Positions 6,079 to 9,142 of a stretch of DNA of 9,142 bases are shown here, piece by piece; position 1 is the stretch's first letter, and each line of letters starts with the position of its first letter. The position numbers and the translations under genes are program-made. The notes under the pieces were generated by a model. That model was not told where the DNA came from and did not search any database. It saw only the letters and a list, made by a program, of their open reading frames with translations. Source of the DNA: Prevotellaceae bacterium (GTDB lineage: Bacteria; Bacteroidota; Bacteroidia; Bacteroidales; Bacteroidaceae); contig JAFLUV010000096.1 in assembly GCA_022508635.1 (NCBI GenBank), positions 1 through 9,142 on the forward strand, given 5' to 3'.

Positions 6079-7155
6079 TTAATGTTTGCTATGTTTAAGC
6101 AGACCGTACCCATTAGCAGCATGAGCTCGACGATAGTGTATCTGTTCTAACTCCAAAGGTGTCCCTTTCGAAGGGAGATCGTTGTGAGTGGCATCGTCAA
6201 GCATTTTCCAAGCATATTCGCTGGCAATAGCTGCGTCACGGAAACGAGGCAGGCTGTTTGGACGCTTGCCCGTTAGGATGGCTTCACCCATGAGTTGGCA
6301 TAGACGGTCAATGTTCTTGTCGCCGTATGCCTTTTCTATACGATCCGTGATGTGTTCACCGTGCATTTCAACGACGGCGGTCTTGAAATCATGTTTCATG
6401 CGGACGAAACCCTTGCTGCCAATGAGCTCCATGTAGGAGTTGTGTGTCTGGTCTTTAGCAAGTTGTCCGTAAACGAAACCCTGTGTGACATCGTAAACGA
6501 TGCCGTTCTCGAATGTGCCGTGACATTGCAGCCACCAAGGATCCTTATAGTTCCACATGCGAACGGCTTGAGCGTGTCCTGTCTTGTATTCAGAATCGGC
6601 AAACCAACGGCAAATGTCAATGTAGTGCATACCGCAGTCATGGAAAGATGGACCTTCGTATTCATGTCCTTCGCCAGGTGAGAGTCCGGGTGCCATGTGG
6701 CAGATGCGGATAATGGCAAGCTCGCCAATCTCACCACTAAGGGCGAAATCCTTCATAGTAGCGGCGTACCAAGAGTTTCGCAGGAAGAGGTTGACAGTGC
6801 AGATTTTGTTTGTTGACTCTTCCAGCTGGACAATTTTCCACTCGTCTTGAAGGTTGTCGGCAATAGGCTTCTCACAGTAAATGTGTTTGCCTGTCTTTAG
6901 TGCTTTCTCAATATGTGTGGCTCTTGTGTCTGCTAAGGTAAAAAGACCGACGCATTGTACTTCGGGGTCATTAAAGATGTCGTGTTCGTCGGTTGTAAAG
7001 ATGGCATCCGGGGCTATCTCCTGTGAGGATGTTATTTTTTCGGGATTGATGTCGCAGGTATATTTCACATCCCAATACTCGCAAGCAGCAAACTCCCTAA
7101 GGTGTTTGCATCCCATTCTTCCTAATCCTATGATGCCAATTTTTATTCGCTGCAT
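6079..7155 (-). CDS. Cytosolic Gfo/Idh/MocA family oxidoreductase
   Basis: First gene of the operon, with 358 residues from the start at 7155 (MQRIKIGIIGLGRMG). The Rossmann fingerprint GLGRMG (10-15) follows within a few residues of that start. D35 ends the second strand, CEKP (94-97) carries the catalytic-type lysine K96, and FHDCGMHYIDICRW (171-184) supplies D173 and H177 of the family D-x-x-x-H pair. An ATG at 7212 would add 19 residues, but it falls at or before the predicted transcription start, so 7155 is preferred. There is no Tat, Sec or lipoprotein signal, so it should work in the cytoplasm, unlike its paralogue three genes on. It may act on the product that the envelope enzymes release and the cell takes up (inference). 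Inositol or other sugar dehydrogenase activity cannot be excluded. Confidence 0.9.
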   Translation of the reverse strand: MQRIKIGIIGLGRMGCKHLREFAACEYWDVKYTCDINPEKITSSQEIAPDAIFTTDEHDIFNDPEVQCVGLFTLADTRATHIEKALKTGKHIYCEKPIADNLQDEWKIVQLEESTNKICTVNLFLRNSWYAATMKDFALSGEIGELAIIRICHMAPGLSPGEGHEYEGPSFHDCGMHYIDICRWFADSEYKTGHAQAVRMWNYKDPWWLQCHGTFENGIVYDVTQGFVYGQLAKDQTHNSYMELIGSKGFVRMKHDFKTAVVEMHGEHITDRIEKAYGDKNIDRLCQLMGEAILTGKRPNSLPRFRDAAIASEYAWKMLDDATHNDLPSKGTPLELEQIHYRRAHAANGYGLLKHSKH

Positions 7156-7173
7156 TGCTTGTTTTATGCTTGT

Positions 7174-7196
7174 ATGCCCCGCTTCTGTAGGGGCAT
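7174..7196 (-). other. Leader hairpin of the tat/oxidoreductase operon
   Basis: ATGCCCC (7174-7180) and GGGGCAT (7190-7196) form a 7-bp stem with a 9-nt loop. It lies inside the predicted 5' leader, 18 nt before the chosen start codon at 7155. It is too far from any run of T on the minus strand to be a terminator. A role in mRNA stability or translation is possible. Confidence 0.4.
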
Positions 7197-7213
7197 TTTG
7201 CATTTTTTGCATG

Positions 7214-7245
7214 TAAAGGTACTAATTATTATCCAGTTTGGCAAA
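7214..7245 (-). promoter_or_regulatory. Promoter of the six-gene tat/oxidoreductase operon
   Basis: On the minus strand an exact TTTG -33 box (7245-7242), a 20-bp spacer and TACCTTTA (7221-7214; seven of eight against TAnnTTTG, counting the free positions) form a good Bacteroidetes promoter. Transcription should start near 7207, giving a leader of about 50 nt to the start at 7155. This is the only strong promoter seen between the terminator at 7301 and the ompA-type gene, and gaps inside the operon are 14-79 bp, which supports one transcript from 7155 to 1502. Confidence 0.7.
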
Positions 7246-7293
7246 ATGTCATGTTTGTTTTAACCTTTTTTTACAAAGTGGTATCTGAAATGG

Positions 7294-7332
7294 TATAAGA
7301 AAGCCCGCTATGCAAAGTTGCATAGCGGGCTT
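7294..7332 (-). terminator. Intrinsic terminator of the TPR-protein gene
   Basis: Plus-strand 7301-7315 (AAGCCCGCTATGCAA) is the exact reverse complement of 7318-7332, giving a 15-bp GC-rich stem; in practice the innermost pairs open into a larger loop. On the minus strand it continues into TTTCTTAT. It lies 31 bp past the TPR gene stop. It separates that gene from the operon promoter at 7214-7245. The stem is flanked by T on both strands and so could also stop plus-strand transcripts. Confidence 0.88.
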
Positions 7333-7362
7333 TTAGCATCTTTAACTTGTCTCTGGGGAAGA

Positions 7363-8775
7363 TTATTTCTTGGCTCCGCCGCTCCAGAATGCTTCCTCGG
7401 CCTTCTGTCTTGCAATAAATTCGTCGTAAGCTTTACGTGCCTTGTCGTTGGCTGCCTGGTTAGCTTGTGCTTTCTTAATGTTTTCCTCGAGTCGTGATGC
7501 AGAACCACTCACGGTAATGTCTGCCTCGCTTGCTTTGTTGCAATAATTGATAGCCTCTCCGTACTGGCCAAGCAGAGCATAGATGTTGGCTTCCTTAAGG
7601 TACGCCTTCCCAGTAAGGTCAGCATTGTAACTGATGGCTTTCTCTGCGTAGGTCAAAGCTCCAGTGTATTGCTTGCTCTTAGTCAAGCCGTTGCATATAT
7701 TTAAACAGATGGCACCGCGCCGAGCATCATTCGAGGCAAGTTCAAGCGCTTTGTCGTAGTACTCAAGCATCTTGTCAAGCTGGCCATCCTTTTGAGCTTT
7801 CTGTGCCAAGCCGATGGCACTGGTGAAAGAGGGTTCCAAGGCGTAAGCGGCTTCGGCGTACTGATAGTAGATGTCTGTGTCGTCGCAGTCGTTTTGTTGC
7901 ATAATGGTCAAGCTGGAGTTGAGCTTGTTGATATCCTCCTTATAGGTGTCGAACTTCTTAGTATAGATGGCGATAAGCTGTGTGCTGTCAGCTGCTCCGC
8001 TTTGTGAGAATGTCTGTTCTATGGCTGCCAGAGGTGCATCGTAGGTGGCTACCAGTTTTTCTGCTTTCTCGTTATCGCCATTGGCTTGTGCCTCCTTGGC
8101 CAGTTGGAGCATCTTCTCGCAGGCGTCTTTGCTGTCCAGATAATCTTGCAGGTACTGCTCACGCATTGCACCAGGTGCCGCCTTATACATGGCATCGCTG
8201 ACCAAGAAGAAAGTCTGGAGGAAGGTACCTGTGATTTCGCGTCCACCCTGTTCGTTAACCATCTTGATAGCTTCGGCGAAATTGGCATATGCCTTGTTCA
8301 GGGTATAACCGCTACCTTCCACGCTGGGAGCTGTCCAGTTGTAGTACTCTGCCTTGACGCTCAGTACGTCGCCCAGAGTGCTTTTTGTGTTGGCAAAGGA
8401 GTTCAGAGCCTCTAGGTTCTTCTGACGCAGATCGAAAATCTCCATCATTTCGTTGAAGTATTTCAGCTTTTTCTCCTTGTCCTGTTCGGCATTGATGAGA
8501 TTGTAGAACATGAAGGGGCCTTGTGTATAGATGCCATTGACAGCATAGGGAGCATAGTTCTTAAGCCATTGGAAGTCAATGTACATGTCCTGATAATCCT
8601 TGTTAGCACCTGCCTGCTGGAACATTGTAATGTAGCCCTTTGCAGTCTTGATGCTGTCCTCGCTGTCACCAGTGGAATGTGCAATACGTTCTTCTACGGT
8701 GCTACCTTCGAAATTCTGTGCCATAGCTGTGGCAGACACGGCTGTGAGCACAATGGCTATTGTCAGTTTCTTCAT
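7363..8775 (-). CDS. Exported tetratricopeptide-repeat protein
   Basis: This 470-residue protein has a Sec signal peptide (MKKLTIAIVLTAVSATAMA, cut before Q20) and is otherwise almost all helical. Helix-turn-helix pairs of TPR type are clearest in the C-terminal half: about 302-348 (YYQYAEAAYALEPSF, then MLEYYDKALELASND), about 355-385 (ALTYAEKAISYNADL) and about 389-420 (AYLKEANIYALLGQYGEAIN). The N-terminal half (about 25-290) has weaker repeats of the same kind. The last 40 residues form a charged helix ending in WSGGAKK. TPR proteins bind other proteins; in Bacteroidetes they are common in the periplasm with envelope or gliding and secretion complexes. No enzymatic motif is seen, and no specific function can be assigned. 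It has its own promoter and terminator, so it is not part of the tat operon. Confidence 0.82.
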   Translation of the reverse strand: MKKLTIAIVLTAVSATAMAQNFEGSTVEERIAHSTGDSEDSIKTAKGYITMFQQAGANKDYQDMYIDFQWLKNYAPYAVNGIYTQGPFMFYNLINAEQDKEKKLKYFNEMMEIFDLRQKNLEALNSFANTKSTLGDVLSVKAEYYNWTAPSVEGSGYTLNKAYANFAEAIKMVNEQGGREITGTFLQTFFLVSDAMYKAAPGAMREQYLQDYLDSKDACEKMLQLAKEAQANGDNEKAEKLVATYDAPLAAIEQTFSQSGAADSTQLIAIYTKKFDTYKEDINKLNSSLTIMQQNDCDDTDIYYQYAEAAYALEPSFTSAIGLAQKAQKDGQLDKMLEYYDKALELASNDARRGAICLNICNGLTKSKQYTGALTYAEKAISYNADLTGKAYLKEANIYALLGQYGEAINYCNKASEADITVSGSASRLEENIKKAQANQAANDKARKAYDEFIARQKAEEAFWSGGAKK

Positions 8776-8829
8776 TGCGGTTTATTGTTGGTTTAGGTAT
8801 TTAAGTATTGTTTCACTTTTTTCCGTCTG

Positions 8830-8860
8830 CAAAGATACGAATAAAAGTGTAAAATGGAAA
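8830..8860 (-). promoter_or_regulatory. Bacteroidetes-type promoter of the TPR gene
   Basis: On the minus strand, TATCTTTG (8837-8830) matches TAnnTTTG exactly. TTTC (8860-8857) is a three-of-four match to the -33 box with a 19-bp spacer. Transcription would begin near 8823 and give a leader of about 48 nt before the ATG at 8775. Confidence 0.7.
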
Positions 8861-8940
8861 GTGAAAATAAGAAAAATGTATGTAAGGCATGGGAAAAGCG
8901 ATAGTTCTGACTGATTTTTCTCCGAGACAGAGATGTCAAA

Positions 8941-8954
8941 AACACTTAAGTGTT
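8941..8954. other. Perfect 14-bp palindrome, candidate operator
   Basis: AACACTTAAGTGTT is its own reverse complement. It lies about 80 bp upstream of the -33 box of the TPR gene promoter, and 5 bp before the 24-bp element at 8960. A dimeric regulator site is one possibility. It is too far from the promoter to be a simple blocking operator. Confidence 0.4.
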
Positions 8955-8959
8955 ACCAG

Positions 8960-8983
8960 AAGTTAACGTGAGTTCAATGAAAT
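8960..8983 (+). repeat. Right copy of the 24-bp element
   Basis: It matches the left element (115-138, opposite strand) at 20 of 24 positions. It also runs into a partial inverted repeat of its own, TTAACGTGA (8963-8971) against TCACGTCAA (8983-8991), with one mismatch. No gene is visible from 8776 to the right edge; that stretch holds the TPR promoter, the palindrome, this element and the tandem array. Confidence 0.45.
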
Positions 8984-9032
8984 CACGTCAAACTTAAATG
9001 TCCCATTCTATGGAGAAAAAAAATGTATATTA

Positions 9033-9142
9033 ACAATCTCTAAATTGTAAAGTAACAATCGGGAAACTCTATATATACAATCTCCAGATTGTAAGGTAAC
9101 AATTTTATAATTGTATAGTAACAAATAGGAGAAGCTATATTT
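9033..9142. repeat. 22-bp-period tandem array, running off the right edge
   Basis: Five contiguous 22-bp units begin at 9033, 9055, 9077, 9099 and 9121, each opening with ACAA. Units 1, 3 and 4 contain a small palindrome (ACAATCTCTAAATTGT, ACAATCTCCAGATTGT, ACAATTTTATAATTGT) followed by AAAGTA, AAGGTA or ATAGTA. Units 2 and 5 are a second type that shares a GG-rich middle and CTATAT ending (about 15 of 22 identical to each other). A degenerate unit may precede at 9011. There are no spacers, so it is not CRISPR. It may be a binding-site array or simple tandem repeat, and its full length is unknown. Confidence 0.7.

Noticed and set aside
6039..6122. Longer tatA start at 6122
   Set aside because: The extra 28 residues do not look like TatA, would overlap the end of the upstream oxidoreductase gene by 44 bp, and the conserved protein begins MAHQLLFFGN at 6038.
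7156..7212. Longer start for the first oxidoreductase at 7212
   Set aside because: It lies at or before the predicted transcription start (about 7207), and the extra 19 residues precede a protein whose Rossmann motif normally starts within a few residues of the N-terminus.
115..8983. Composite transposon or insertion sequence bounded by the inverted 24-bp elements
   Set aside because: No transposase or integrase gene lies between them, no target-site duplication was seen, and the enclosed genes look like ordinary chromosomal ones.
9033..9142. CRISPR array
   Set aside because: The 22-bp units are contiguous with no unique spacers, they are too divergent, and no cas gene is present.

Overview
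The window looks like a chromosomal segment from a Bacteroidetes bacterium, most likely Prevotella or a close relative. The signs are promoters of the Bacteroidetes type (TTTG, about 20 bp, TAnnTTTG) instead of -35/-10 boxes, little Shine-Dalgarno signal before start codons, an OmpA-family protein with a Val-Glu-Lys-rich linker, and families typical of the phylum (DUF1080, Gfo/Idh/MocA, exported TIM-barrel isomerase-like proteins). The genus is inferred. All eight complete genes lie on the minus strand.

In transcription order (right to left) there are three units. (1) 8860-7294: a promoter, an exported TPR-repeat protein, and a strong intrinsic terminator. (2) 7245-1502: a good promoter followed by six closely spaced genes. 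These are a cytosolic Gfo/Idh/MocA oxidoreductase, tatA, a second Gfo/Idh/MocA oxidoreductase with a textbook twin-arginine signal, an exported DUF1080 (3-keto-glycoside hydrolase-type) protein, a lipoprotein TIM-barrel isomerase/epimerase, and tatC. (3) 1408-167: a promoter, an OmpA-family outer-membrane protein, and a strong intrinsic terminator. A further minus-strand promoter at 36-65 points off the left edge.

The operon is the most interesting part. A minimal Tat translocase (TatA plus TatC, no TatB) is split around one of its own likely cargo proteins. It sits with the kind of enzymes that oxidise a sugar at C3, cleave the 3-keto-glycoside and rearrange the product. My reading is that the Tat machinery here is genetically tied to a cell-envelope keto-sugar pathway. 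The enzymes' substrates cannot be read from sequence.

The noncoding ends hold unexplained structure: a 22-bp-period tandem array running off the right edge, a 14-bp perfect palindrome, and a related 24-bp element near each end in opposite orientation. A large inverted repeat lies just before tatC. Nothing in the window looks like a transposase, integrase, CRISPR array, rRNA or tRNA.
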